From: Prostheceraeus crozeri
Taxonomy: Eukaryota > Platyhelminthes > Polycladida > Euryleptidae
Assembly: GCA_907163375.1 (NCBI GenBank)
Contig: CAJQUW010008657.1
Location: forward strand, 186,001-250,000
DNA length: 64,000 nucleotides
Direction of reading: 5' to 3'
This document shows, piece after piece, positions 10,301 to 21,060 of this stretch. The notes beneath the pieces are model-generated. The model saw only the letters and a program-made list of their open reading frames with translations. It was not told where the DNA came from and searched no databases. Every line of letters begins with the position of its first letter. Position 1 is the first letter of the stretch. The translations under genes were made by a program, and so were the position numbers.

Positions 10301-12650
10301 CGTTTTTATTTCAAAGAATGAAAATCGTACATTGCTATGTCATTCAAATACAATCATTTAGTGAAGTATATAATACAAAAGATAAGATCACATCAAGAGA
10401 AAAAGTAAGTTCTAACAGTGCATACCATGAGTATGATCGGCACTACAATGTTTGTAATAAAAAAAGGAAAAAGGACCGGTTATATTTTTCGATTCGAACA
10501 CATAGGTAAATGTACCGGTTTGACCGTACAGATTTCTTTGGAAGAAGGTCTCGCAAAATGTGATTCAGATCACTTTCAATTTTTCTAAATAGTTTTAATG
10601 ATATACACATCCGATGTTGTTCCACATTTCTAAAGCATATAGCACATTCAGAAAAAGCATCACAAGGCTGATACATATACATTATGCGGTGGGCTCTCTT
10701 GTCGATAGTAGCCAGAACTTTATTGTCCTTCTTTGAGAGACCAACAAAAACCGCAGACGCATAATTAAAAACAGATCGAATAATAGCAAAATAGATCTCG
10801 TGCAACTTATCAAAAGTTACAATTGTTTTCAAACGACGAATGATATGCAAACGTCTGCTACATTTTATGCGAAGATCATCAATGTGATCCTCCCAAGTCA
10901 TCTTTTCATTGAGAAAGACACCAAGAACTTTTGTGGATGTAACACGGTTGACAGGAAGAGGATTGTAAAACACAATAGGATGACGAGCGACAATCAGTAC
11001 ATTCGATTTGCCTGCATTTAATTTCAAGAAGTTATTTGAACACCAATTCTCCATGTGAGTAACTTCACATTCAATAAGCGAACGAATAGCCACTGTATTG
11101 TCATTTGCCGTCATTTGCCAACGGAATTATAATGCTCACATCATCTGCATATTTAATCATAGTGTTAGAACTATTGCATGCATGAAGGTCATTTACAAAT
11201 AGACAAAATAAGAAAGGGCCCAATACGGATCCCTGAGGGACCCCACATAAAATGTTCACAGTGCGAGAAAACACTCCATCCAACTTAACAATAACATTCC
11301 TTCCTATAAAATACGACTTCAGCCATGACACAAGCTCTCTGGGAAAGTTCATTTGACTGATTTTCCGAAATAGCAAATCATAATTAACACAGTCAAATGC
11401 CCTTGACATATCGAAGTTTAATATCGCACAACCAAAGTATTGCTTATCATTAAGGATACGAAGAGACGTGTCAACCAATCGCACAAGAGCGGTAGTGGTT
11501 GATGCACCCTTCCTAAAACCATGCTGATCATTTCCATAATTACAAATAAATAGGCCAATATAACGCTTGAGGACGATACGCTCCAAGATTTTCGAAAGGA
11601 CTGGAAAAATTGATATAAATCTGAGATTGTCGATTTGTGGAGGACTGCTCTTAGGTAGAGGTACAATGGTGCAGTTTTCCAAATAGAGGGAAATGTCATT
11701 TCGGCTAGTGAGCAATTAAACACATGCGATATGGGTTCTGCAATTTCATCAGCCAAATGTTTGTATATTCGTATAGGAGCGACATCTACACCGGATGACT
11801 TGCGAAGGGGCAGTTTATTCAGCAATTGTCTGACCTCCGAAGTGCTCACATTGCAACACCAAGCATTTGAAGAAATATTGGAAGTTGTAGATATGTCACT
11901 TCCACCAGAGAACGTGCTGGATATTTTGTTGGCAATCGCCTCAAGAAGCTTCTCAGTACCGCCATTTTCTTCACATAATGTAGACCAGTTATCCACCCTC
12001 CTGGTTTTATTGTGATGAGCCACGATTTTCCATAAGCCGTGTGGAGAACTCTCCTGAATTCTATTCGCCCATAGTTCTTTCGCAGTTTGTATTTCTCGTT
12101 TGACCTTTATTTTCAGATCGTTGTATCTATTCCAATTTTTTGTGCGAAATGCAGCCCACTTCTCGTTAAATAGGTGTTTTGTCAATGGTGTTATCCATTC
12201 CTTCTCGTGTGGAGTAATAGTCACGAAAGTATGTGGAATATATGTTTCAATGAACAACGTCAAATATTCGAGGAATGCATGCACTTTCAAATCAACACCG
12301 TCCAGGTTCGTGATGAGTCCCATCCAATCAAAATGATAAGCGTGGTAAAACAAAGCGTCCATATTGGATTGCCTGAAGTCATAGAGTTTATGAAACTTGA
12401 CAACATCATGTAACAACAGAGGCTGATTTGATGGATAACATGACAAAATAAGGTGATCAGAGTCACCCAGCGGCGCATCGTACTTAACTTTGGTACTATC
12501 ATATACTGTACACAGATTCCTTGAGATGATTACATGGTCAAGTATAGTATTCTGCCTGGTTGGGTTGATGATGATGTCACTGAGATCTAAATCAGAACAT
12601 GGCCTTTTCACATCGAAAGAATTCAAATCTCCAACCACCATTTGATGATG
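10275..12650 (-). pseudogene. LINE copy L3: truncated endonuclease plus reverse transcriptase
   Basis: Read on the minus strand, this copy has the C-terminal part of an APE-type endonuclease (VVGDLNSFD, later GDSDHLIL carrying the SDH motif), a linker, the fingers region (KSSGVDVAPIRIYKHL), palm motif A FDMSRAFD, motif B GVPQGSVLGP, motif C YADDVS and a C-terminal thumb region. The catalytic aspartates of motifs A and C are present. The frame shifts near 11,700 and again near 11,100, so no full-length product is possible. The endonuclease N-terminus and all of ORF1 are missing, a usual 5' truncation. The 3' end is GAAATAAAAACGCTT followed by a TAC microsatellite. The protein layout matches L1 and L2 at 55-62 kb. 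It belongs to the CR1/Jockey-type group by appearance; the exact clade is not determined. Confidence 0.85.
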
Positions 12651-13045
12651 TATACACAGTAAGTAGAGTGTCAACTCAAAAAGTGACTGCATGCAGTCAA
12701 CATTTTCGTATGATGATATTAATTTTTTACGTAGATAACTTTCCTGTGGTCCAAAAAATTCTTTGAGCATTTTTAAAAGGCTAATTTTTTCAAATTTAAA
12801 TACCACCGACATGAAACCATTTTATACGTAGTATGAAACAAGTTGGTATCAAAAGCAATAAATATTGACTACCAAGCATCTTTTTTTAGCTGTCCTAACA
12901 ATGTAATCCGATGTCTGTGATCTCACATTTGGAAACAATTCCGACTGTATCTCCTTTGAGTTCACGTAATAAAATCGAAAGTGTATACACTTTAGGTATT
13001 TAATAAATGCGGAGTTAACACTCTACCTAACATGCTTACTCTATG
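12650..13045 (+). mobile_element. MITE copy A (internally deleted)
   Basis: The order of matches to the complete copy at 49,019-49,862 is preserved: AGAGTGTCAACTCAAAAA near 12,670, TGGTCCAAAA near 12,748, GTATGAAACAAGTTGG near 12,831, GTCCTAAC near 12,891, TCTCACATTTGG near 12,923, then the right terminus CTCTACCTAA.ATGCTTACTCTATG at 13,021-13,045. The middle is deleted. The left terminus is degraded. The upstream end of LINE L3 abuts or lies within this copy, so the first 50 or so codons of the long frame entering L3 are MITE-derived. Confidence 0.65.
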
Positions 13046-13556
13046 CACATCACTGTTCAGATTCAAGAAATGAAACATGAATTTAGTGAATAATAAAATC
13101 ATGCCAATGACTACTTAATTAAAAACAATTAATTTCAGCCAAGAAAGCACAATAAGATCTTGACATTTTTAATAGAGACTCCATTGTAATGTGATTCATG
13201 AAATTCCCTTGAAAATCGGCTTCATTTCCGCTTAGTTAGAATGCTTAAATTGGCAAATATTCATTCGTTGTGATATCCAACAAATTTCATATTACTTATA
13301 GCGGTACTTCATGTCGGTGGTATGTAAATTGGCAAAGATTTAGCCTATTCTCCTACTCTAAAATTTATCCTACTCTATGAATTTAGCTTTTTCAAAACTG
13401 CTCAAATAAATTTTCGACTACAGGAACGTAATCTCTGCAAAAAGCTGAATCTTTCCAAATAAAACTTTTCACTGTATACAGATATTTTTTGAGTCGACAC
13501 TCTACCGACATTACTCCTTGTATACAGATACTTTTTTGAGTCGACACTCTACTATA
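13046..13556 (-). mobile_element. MITE copy B (partial, inverted relative to A)
   Basis: The segment starts at CACATCACTGTTCAGATTC and follows the complete copy in reverse orientation through TTTCCGCTTAGTTAG, GATATCCAAC and CTGCTCAAATAA to the end block TTTTTTGAGTCGACACTCTAC, which occurs twice near 13,486 and 13,541. It stops where the large foldback element begins. The same junction, a MITE terminus followed directly by CACATCAC, occurs again at 24,000/24,001. Confidence 0.65.
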
Positions 13557-13576
13557 CCAGTGAAGTAGTAAGTAAA

Positions 13577-13660
13577 GGTCCAATACAAACACGCGCGCCC
13601 CGAAATGGGGTGGGTCCAATACAAACACAGCGCGCCTCGAAATGGCTAGCTCCCATACAA
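13577..13660. repeat. 35-bp GC-rich terminal repeats, left (two units)
   Basis: The unit reads GGTCCAATACAAACAC, then GCGCGCC.CGAAATGG. Two copies are present here; the right arm (about 22,558-22,670) has three. Copy-number change between arms shows that this outer domain is unstable. Confidence 0.8.
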
Positions 13661-13689
13661 ACACAGCGCACCTGGCCGGCCGCCCAGGT

Positions 13690-13820
13690 TGGAGTGAGAG
13701 GTTGTCTTGGCCGACCGTCCAGGTTGACGTGGCCGACCGTCCAGGCTGACTTGACCGACCGACCAGGTTGACTTTGCTGACCGACTAGGTTGACTTGGCC
13801 GACCGATCAGGTTGACGTGG
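13690..13820. repeat. 22-bp tandem repeats in the outer left arm
   Basis: Units follow GGCCGACCGTCCAGGTTGACGT with variants (GACCGACC, GCTGACCGACTAGG, CCGATCAGG). About five units are recognisable, and the mirror image lies at about 22,385-22,515. Confidence 0.8.
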
Positions 13821-14617
13821 TGGAGTGAGAGTGTGTTTTGAGGGTGAAGGAGGCACGGGAGAGTGAAACGGACTTCAGATTCGTGATCAGCGTCAAATTC
13901 TGCATCGGTATGGTGAGTTTGAAAGGAATCGGAGAGAAAAAAAATTTCCGAAAAAACGACAGAGGTAAAATTGTGGACGTTTTGGGCTGTATCGCCAAAA
14001 CGAAGCATCGGAGAGCAAAACGGATGTCAGATTTGGAATCAGCGTCAAATTCTGCATCTATATGGTGAATTTGAAGGCAATCGGAGAGAAAAAATTTTCG
14101 CTGACGCCCCCCCCTCTCGGCACCGATCTTCCAACTTTGGTTCTAGAGATCGTAGAAAGTCGTGCAATAGCTCGTTTGAAAGATAAGAGTGAGACAAATT
14201 CAGTGAAAGAAACGGCTTGATCATATCTGTCTTCGTTTAGATGTGAGACGCCATTTAAGATTTGGGAGATTGGCGAAAAACGACAGAGTTAGAATTTTGA
14301 ACGTTTTGGGCTGTAGCCTCAAAACGAAGCATCGGAGAGCAAAACGGATGTCAGATTTGGAATCAGCGTCAAATTCTGCATCTATATGGTGAATTTGAAG
14401 GCAATCGGAGAGAAAAAAATTTTCATCATTTTTCCGAAAAACGAGTTAGAATTTTTGCGATGGCTGCGGGCTGTAGAGCCAAAACGAAGCATCGGATGGG
14501 AAAATGGAGGGCAGATTCGGATTCAGCATCAAATTCTACATGGCATTGGTGAATTTCTAGCTCCATCGGAGCACTAGAACCAGAGATAGACGGATTTAAA
14601 GATTTGGATGATGGGTA

Positions 14618-14701
14618 TTACGTCATCAGCTGATCGCCACACACTATATAAGCGGGAACCGACAGAGACTTTTCATTTAGAGGAGAGCGATTGTCAAAGG
14701 T
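14618..14701 (+). promoter_or_regulatory. Inward-facing TATA promoter with short exon and splice donor, left arm
   Basis: TTACGTCAT (14,618-14,626, a CRE/ATF-like site) overlaps the start of the E-box CAGCTG (14,627-14,632), followed by TATATAAG (14,645-14,652). A start about 30 bases downstream would give a short leader ending CAAAG before the donor GTAGGT at 14,700. The order (activator-like sites, TATA, short exon, donor) is that of a Pol II promoter. The right arm has the mirror image facing the opposite way. No acceptor or coding exon could be tied to this donor. Expression is inference. Confidence 0.5.
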
Positions 14702-15160
14702 AGGTCGTCTCTCTGAGCTCCGATGATAGCTTCGGACATTCTAAATTCCAGCTTTCCGCAAGAAACCGACTTAGAAAATTTCATTGCTGAAGTCAGCTAA
14801 GGCGTCAGACTTAGAGGTTCGTCAGGAGATGGCCTTCGTCTCCAGGCCATAAAAGACTCCAAAACTTTAATGGCTTGTAACTTTGCTTCTACAAGTCCGT
14901 TTGACTTGATTCAAAAAAGGTTCGGTCGCTATTGACCTGCCCTAAGTGATAGACTACTTATAAAATTTCATAAGTAGTGCTAAAATGTTGAAAAAATTAA
15001 ATTCACTAGTTTTGGAGGTTTTCTGGGGTTTTTGACCCTGCTGAAGTCAATGAAAGCATTTTTAATGATGCCTGAGCCAGTCTTCTCATGGTATAAGCGG
15101 CTTTTCACTGAAAGCGAGCAAGACACGGAGAGTTTTGCTGTAATATTCCACTGACAGGGT

Positions 15161-15188
15161 GTTCCTTCGGGACGGCGGACGATGCCGT
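15161..15188 (+). ncRNA. Conserved double-hairpin module, left arm
   Basis: GTTCCTTCGGGAC can fold on a CTTCGG turn, and ACGGC pairs with GCCGT across the loop GGACGAT. The same module with a different second loop (GGGTACT) occurs at 16,461-16,488, and mirror copies occur at 20,116-20,143 and 20,487-20,514. A degenerate CGGC/GCCG version is near 15,582-15,598. Conservation of the stems with a changed loop suggests structured RNA. The opposite strand is open as protein in the arms, so coding constraint is an alternative. Confidence 0.35.
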
Positions 15189-16240
15189 AGTGATAAGTGT
15201 GGCAAGGGAGTGTGTCATATTGTAGACCGAAACCGCTGGGGCAACTCATGTCTCATGTTGGGCATTTGACACAGTTCTCAACGTAGCACTTTGAACGCCA
15301 ATCGGTTGAGTCTTAGCTATCTTGTCATGGGTGGCCTCTAAACATCTCCATTGCAAAACGCTGGTGAATCAAGCTCTCTACGGCTTGCTATCAAATGCCG
15401 CCAGGGCGACATTTAGCAAGCTGTCGAAGGTTACTTCACAACCTCTCCATTGCACTAATAGTGTGAAGCTCGGTATGAGTGAGGGATAAAATCCTCCATC
15501 ACCTTAGGCGGCTTGATATCAGGCTACAGCATGAGCGATGCGGAGATCTTTGATAGTGTACTTCCTGTTAGTGGGTTTGCACGGCGAGCGCTGCCGCAGA
15601 TGGAAGGAGGGGTGTGTCATAGTTAAGAGTGAAACCACTTAGCCGGTGTTGGACTATTTTCCCAACGACATCTTTTCTCGCTTGCTCATTAGTGCTTTGG
15701 ATGTCTGCTGCAGGTTTTTCAAAATTTCCACTCATCGTTTGATGATTTACAAAGTAGGGCACATGTCAAGTAAAGTTCTCATAATGATGTCTTAATCAAT
15801 TCCTCCTTACTGCATGCTTGTCGTTTCTACTCTCCGACTCTAACCTTTTAGAGCATACACATGTAGCACATACTATCCGTATCGAGAAAGTCTCATGAGT
15901 TCTTTTAAGAACCACTACCTCTTCGTGTCACCTGTGTATATTCCAAGTCGAGAGTTGAGAAACACAGAGGGCATTGACGAAGAAATGATGAATGGAATGA
16001 TATGGGATTCGGACATTCACACGCCAAACGTATACAGCAAACACACTTCTCTCTTCTTTAGTGAGCAAGCTCTGAACACATAAGATACCATAGTAAAATC
16101 ATCAACGAATAAATCATATCGCAATAGGAATGTACATTGACAGATTCAAATAGATGCTCATGCGTTCATAAAAGAGAGTTTGTAACATCAGCATTAATTG
16201 GAAGTGCGTGGGCGCACTGGAAGCTCTTGCTCGTCTTGTG

Positions 16241-16333
16241 ATTGGACGAGAGGTCTCATCCATTCACCGCTTAGGAAAATCTTATTAAAGGTAGTGCACC
16301 AGCTCTGCTCTTCACATTTATCTTTCACAAGGT
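16241..16333 (+). promoter_or_regulatory. Second promoter-like unit, centre of element
   Basis: An inverted CCAAT box (ATTGG, 16,241-16,245) lies about 40 bases before TATTAAAG (16,283-16,290). A short exon ending TTTCACAAG precedes the donor GTGAGT at 16,332. As in the arm, GAGCTCC follows the donor, so the unit looks like a diverged duplicate of the arm promoter. Confidence 0.4.
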
Positions 16334-16460
16334 GAGTGTTGGTGAGCTCCCGCTATCAGGTTGTTTTGACTTGCTATCTAGTTGAATAGTCTCTTGCTAT
16401 CAAGAGATTCACTTCTGCTCATAAGGCATATCATCGCTGTAATACTTCCTTTGCTCGATC

Positions 16461-16488
16461 GTTCCTTCGGGACGGCGGGTACTGCCGT
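16461..16488 (+). ncRNA. Conserved double-hairpin module, central copy
   Basis: The first hairpin is identical to the arm copy. The second keeps the stem ACGGC/GCCGT but has loop GGGTACT instead of GGACGAT. It lies about 130 bases after the donor of the central promoter-like unit. Confidence 0.35.
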
Positions 16489-17089
16489 AGAGGGATTGCG
16501 TTGCACGGGTTGTTCGTCGTTTGTTAGGCCGAAACCTCTGAGCTGTTGCTCATGTTGGGCGTTCGACTTCATACTCAACGTGACGCTTTCTCTCGCCAGG
16601 TCAGAGTACTTCAGCCATTCGACCAAGGTTGGTCTTTATGATATGGAGAAGAGTGAAATGTAATTCATTAGATGTCACTTCAATGATTGTTCGCATGATA
16701 AACGTTGATGAGACAGATGAAACACTTATGAAGTACGTACATGTTTAGATGAAGTATGTGAATTATATTTTCTGTTGTTTCACGAACAACGTATTCATAT
16801 GAAGGACTAAAACTCTAACGTTGAGCATCTCGTCGGTATGCAACGCAAAATATCTTGAACTTATAAAAATGAAACACCCCGTTTCTCATGCGAGTAAGAT
16901 GTAGTAGGAATTATGCATGTTGGACTTAACGCGATTGATCTGATGAGTCATTTCAGTCTGACTAAGCAAATTATTTGAACTTTGTTTGAACTATAGTCAC
17001 AAATAGTCTTCAATTGAACAGATACTACTAAATTCTTCAATATTAACACACCAACACTAAGAGGCGGAACACCTTCTTTTCAGCAAACG

Positions 17090-18470
17090 AAATATGTTAA
17101 TCACTTACAATTTTAATTATTTTACAAATAGCTATACCTTTATTTCTAGCATACAAAAGCTAAAACTTTATTTCTAACGTATACACTATTAAAACTTTAT
17201 TTTTAATATGAAAACTGTTAAAAACTTTCTTTTTAACGTGGAAACTGATGAAACTTTATTTCTAGCATACGAACAGCTAAAACTTCATTTCTAACATACA
17301 AACTGTTAGAACTTTATTTCCAAGATATAAACTGATATAACTATATTTCAAGCGTATAAACTATTAAAACTTTATTTCCAACGGGTACACTATTGAAACT
17401 TTTTTTTTAATCTGTAAACTGTTGAAACTATATCTTTCATTTACAAATAGTAGAACGCTTAGCCTAACTTACCAACTATTAAATCCCGCAATCTTATTTT
17501 TACCAACAGATATAACTTTATTTCTAATGTACACACTGCTGAAACTTTATTTTTAATCTACAAACTGCTGAAACTTTATTCTATTTCTAACACACAAACA
17601 GCTAAAACTTTATTTCTAACGTACACACTATTGAAACTTTATTTTTTAATCTGTAAACTGTTGAAACTATATCTTTCATTTACAAATAGTAGAACGCTTA
17701 GCCTAACTTACCAACTATTAAATCCCGCAATCTTATTTTTACCAACAGATATAACTTTATTTCTAATGTACACACTGCTGAAACTTTATTTTTAATCTAC
17801 AAACTGTTGAAACTTTATTCTATTTCTAACACACAAACAGCTAAAACTTTATTTCTAACGTACACACTATTGAAACTTTATTTTTTAATCTGTAGACTGT
17901 TGAAACTTTATTTTGATTTACAAACAGCTGAAACTTTATTTCTAACGTATACACCATTGAAACTTTATTTTTAACTTGCAAACTGGTGAAACTTTATTTT
18001 TTATCTTGTAAACTGTTGAAACTTTATTTTGTTTCTAACAAGCAAACAGATAAAGCTTTATTTCTAACATATACACTATTGAAACTTTGTTTCTAACTTG
18101 TACACTGGTGAAACTTTATTTTTAACTTGTTAACTGGTGAAACTTTATTTTTTATCTTGCAAACAGCTAAAACTTTATTTCTAACGTACACACTATTGAA
18201 ACTTTATTTTCAACTTGTAAACAGCTAAAAATTTATTTCTAACGTACACACTATTGAAACTTTATTTTTAACTTGTAAAGTGGTGAAACTTTATTTTTTA
18301 TCTTGTAAATCATTGAAACTATTTTGTTTCTAACATACAAACAGATAAAGCTTTATTTCTAACGTACACACTATTGAAACTTTGTTTCTAACTTGTACAC
18401 TGGTGAAACTTTATTTTTAACTTGTTAACTGATGAAACTTTCTTTTAACATACAAACAGATAAAACAGAG
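17090..18470. repeat. Minisatellite array 1, about 29-bp unit
   Basis: The consensus is close to AAACTTTATTTCTAACGTA followed by CACACTATTG, with variants such as CTTGTAAACTGGTG. More than 35 units are present. A higher-order block of 239 bp is duplicated (about 17,410-17,648 and 17,649-17,887), shown by the repeated marker TAGAACGCTTAGCC. Confidence 0.85.
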
Positions 18471-19440
18471 CGATTTTCATAAACATTCTAACTCTGAAAA
18501 TAAGTTACAAGACAATCTACACAGTGTAAAACTAGTTGACTACACTAACGCTTACATTTTATGACACTTGTGTTTCGTAAGACTTCAATGATCAAACTTT
18601 ACTTTTACAAACGTGTGAGGTAAAACTAGTTGACTACACTGACGCTTACATTTTATGACACTTGTGTTTCATAAAACGTCATGATCAAACTTTTCTAACT
18701 ATACATCAACCTGTGTAGCAGTAAAACTTTTACAAAGCATGATACACTTTCTAACGACACTCACGAATAAACGTCATGATCAAACTTTATTTTCTCAAAC
18801 ATGTGTCACAGTAAAAGATTTGACTAAACTTGCAAATAAACCTTCGATGATTAAACTTTCTAACTATACATCAACCTGTGTTGCAGTAAAACTTTTGTAC
18901 GACATGATAAAGTTTCTGACTAGACTTACGAATAAACGTCATGATCAAACTTTCTAACTATACATCAACCTGTGTAGCAGTAAAACTTTTACAAACCATG
19001 ATACACTTTCTGACTGACACTCACGAATAAACGTCATGATCAAACTTTATTTTCTCAAACATGTGTCACGGTAAACGATTTGACTAAACTTTGCTTTTGC
19101 AAACCATGATACACTTTCTGACGACACTCATGAATAAACGTCATGATCAAACTTTATTTTCTCAAACATGTGTCACGGTAAACGATTTGACTAAACTTTG
19201 CTTTTGCAAACCATGATACACTTTCTGACGATACTCACGAATACAACTTCAATGATCAAACTTTCTAATTATACAGCAACCTGTGCTGCAGTAAAAATTT
19301 TGTACAACATGATACACTTTCTGACTAAACTTGGAAATAAACCTTCGATGATTAAACTTTATTTTCACAAACGTGCGTCGCAGTTAACTATTTGACTAAA
19401 CTTTGCTTTTGCAAACCATGATACACTTTCTGACGACACT
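18471..19440. repeat. Minisatellite array 2, about 107-bp higher-order unit
   Basis: Recurrent words are CGTCATGATCAAACTTT, CTCAAACATGTGTCAC, ACGATTTGACTAAAC and CATGATACACTTTCTGAC. Two nearly identical higher-order units start near 19,033 and 19,140. The AAACTT core relates it to array 1. TACGTCAT-like words recur but their meaning is unknown. Confidence 0.8.
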
Positions 19441-19861
19441 GATAAGAGCTTGTTCACTAGCGAAGAGAGAAGTCTGTGATGTGTTGCGTGTGGCGCATTA
19501 ATGTCCTCCCGCTTCATCCCTTCATCATTTCGTCTCCGTGATAGAGACAGTTCTTAAAAGAACTGATGGTTCATTCTCGCATGGTTGGTCAACTGTCGGG
19601 AGACACGTGCAATGGAGATTTTATGAGGTAACCTGTGGCAGATAGCTAAATGTCGCCCTGGCGGTCAGAGTACAACGTTGAGACGAAAGGCAACCACTTG
19701 CAAACATGACGCAGAGAGGCTTCACAAGGATTACCATTGCCCACGTCCCGTGCAGTACTCATCGCTAAGGACTTCACCCCTGTCTCGAAAGAACGCCCAC
19801 TCACAGTAAGTATGACACCGAAAATCTCCGTGACTTGCACCGTCCATGACTTGATCGCCAG
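19441..19861. other. Centre-right of the foldback element, no gene
   Basis: The stretch contains GCTAAATGTCGCCCTGGCGG (about 19,646), which recurs inverted at the inner edge of the left arm (about 15,400-15,420). This shows that arm-derived pieces extend into the centre. No coding sequence was recognised. Confidence 0.5.
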
Positions 19862-20602
19862 ACATGGAAACCTGTAGAGTTGGTAAGAGGTTGACAGACT
19901 TTGAGCAGCTTGATAGCAAGCCGTAGAGAGCTTGATTCACCAGCGTTTTGCAATGGAGATGTTTAGAGGCCACCCATGACAAGATAGCTAAGACTCAACC
20001 GATTGGCGTTCAAAGTGCTACGTTGAGAACTGTGTCAAATGCCCAACATGAGACATGAGTTGCCCCAGCGGTTTCGGTCTAAAATATGACACACTCCCTT
20101 GCCACACTTATCACTACGGCATCGTCCGCCGTCCCGAAGGAACACCCTGTCAGTGGAATATTACAGCAAAACTCTCCGTGTCTTGCTCGCTTTCAGTGAA
20201 AAGCCGCTTATACCATGAGAAGACTGGCTCAGACATGAAAACCTGTAGAGTTGGTAAGAGGTTGACAGACTTTGAGCAGCTTGATAGCAAGCCGTAGAGA
20301 GCTTGATTCACCAGCGTATTGCAATGGAGATGTTTAGAGGCCACCCATGACAAGATAGCTAAGACTCAACCGATTGGCGCTCAAAGTGCTACGATGAGAA
20401 CTGTGTCAAATGCCCAACATGAGACATGAGTTGCCCCAGCGGTTTCGGTCTACAATATGACACACTCCCTTGCCACACTTATCACTACGGCATCGTCCGC
20501 CGTCCCGAAGGAACACCCTGTCAGTGGAATATTACAGCAAAACTCTCCGTGTCTTGCTCGCTTTCAGTGAAAAGCCGCTTATACCATGAGAAGACTGGCT
20601 CA
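19862..20602. repeat. 370-bp tandem duplication at the inner edge of the right arm
   Basis: Units start at GACATGGAAACC (19,862) and GACATGAAAACC (20,232) and are nearly identical, including the hairpin module and the block GTTGCCCCAGCGG. The left arm has a single copy. The inner limit of arm symmetry (20,281) falls inside the second unit. Confidence 0.85.
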
Positions 20603-20969
20603 GGCATCATTAAAAATGCTTTCATTGACTTCAGCAGGGTCAAAAACCCCAGAAAACCTCCAAAACTAGTGAATTTAATTTTTTCAACATTTTAGCACTA
20701 CTTATGAAATTTTATAAGTAGTCTATCACTTAGGGCAGGTCAATAGCGACCGAACCTTTTTTGAATCAAGTCAAACGGACTTGTAGAAGCAAAGTTACAA
20801 GCCATTAAAGTTTTGGAGTCTTTTATGGCCTGGAGACGAAGGCCATCTCCTGACGAACCTCTAAGTCTGACGCCTTAGCTGACTTCAGCAATGAAATTTT
20901 CTAAGTCGGTTTCTTGCGGAAAGCTGGAATTTAGAATGTCCGAAGCTATCATCGGAGCTCAGAGAGACG

Positions 20970-21058
20970 ACCTACCTTTGACAATCGCTCTCCTCTAAAT
21001 GAAAAGTCTCTGTCGGTTCCCGTTTATATAGTGTGTGGCGATCAGCTGATGACGTAAT
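20970..21058 (-). promoter_or_regulatory. Inward-facing TATA promoter, right arm
   Basis: On the minus strand: TTACGTCAT (21,058-21,050), E-box CAGCTG, TATATAAA (21,030-21,023), short exon, donor GTAGGT (20,975-20,970). The TATA differs from the left copy in its last base. The sequence upstream of the CRE-like site has been displaced by the 522-bp insertion, so the two arm promoters now have different upstream contexts. Confidence 0.5.
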
Positions 21059-21060
21059 AC

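Larger units (their letters stand above)
13557..15394 (+). repeat. Left inverted arm of the foldback element
   Basis: The arm runs from CCAGTGAAGTAG at the outer end to CTTGCTATCAA at the inner end. In order it has two 35-bp GC-rich units, five or six 22-bp units, four copies of a longer unit containing GCGTCAAATTCTGCATC and GGAGAGAAAAAA (near 13,890, 14,047, 14,367 and 14,528), the promoter at 14,618-14,652, a short exon with donor, and the hairpin module at 15,161-15,188. It contains the uninterrupted target site TTACGTCAT that is split from its upstream sequence by a hAT insertion in the right arm. Confidence 0.88.
15395..17089. other. Centre-left of the foldback element
   Basis: The stretch has a degenerate module near 15,540-15,650, a second promoter-like unit at 16,241-16,333 and a second hairpin module at 16,461-16,488. 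After the module, CTCATGTTGGGC and CTCAACGT recur as they do in the arm. No protein gene was recognised; open frames at 15,895-16,080 and 16,382-16,660 lack motifs. Confidence 0.5.

Noticed and set aside
14645..14760. Possible spliced-leader RNA gene (short exon, donor, then a small hairpin)
   Set aside because: No Sm-binding site of the AATTTTTG type follows the donor, and the exon does not resemble any leader I know. A TATA promoter with a normal first exon explains it better.
14980..15249. An 89-codon minus-strand frame (mirror at 20,426-20,695) that looks conserved
   Set aside because: It is identical only because the two foldback arms are identical. It lies antisense to the hairpin module, shows no domain, and its third copy (20,055) diverges in frame at the end of the duplication.
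16939..16980. Possible hammerhead ribozyme core (CTGATGAG near 16,940)
   Set aside because: The required GAAAC strand and flanking helices are not present at workable distance.
17090..19440. CRISPR-like array
   Set aside because: Units are contiguous diverged minisatellite repeats without unique spacers, and the sequence is eukaryotic.
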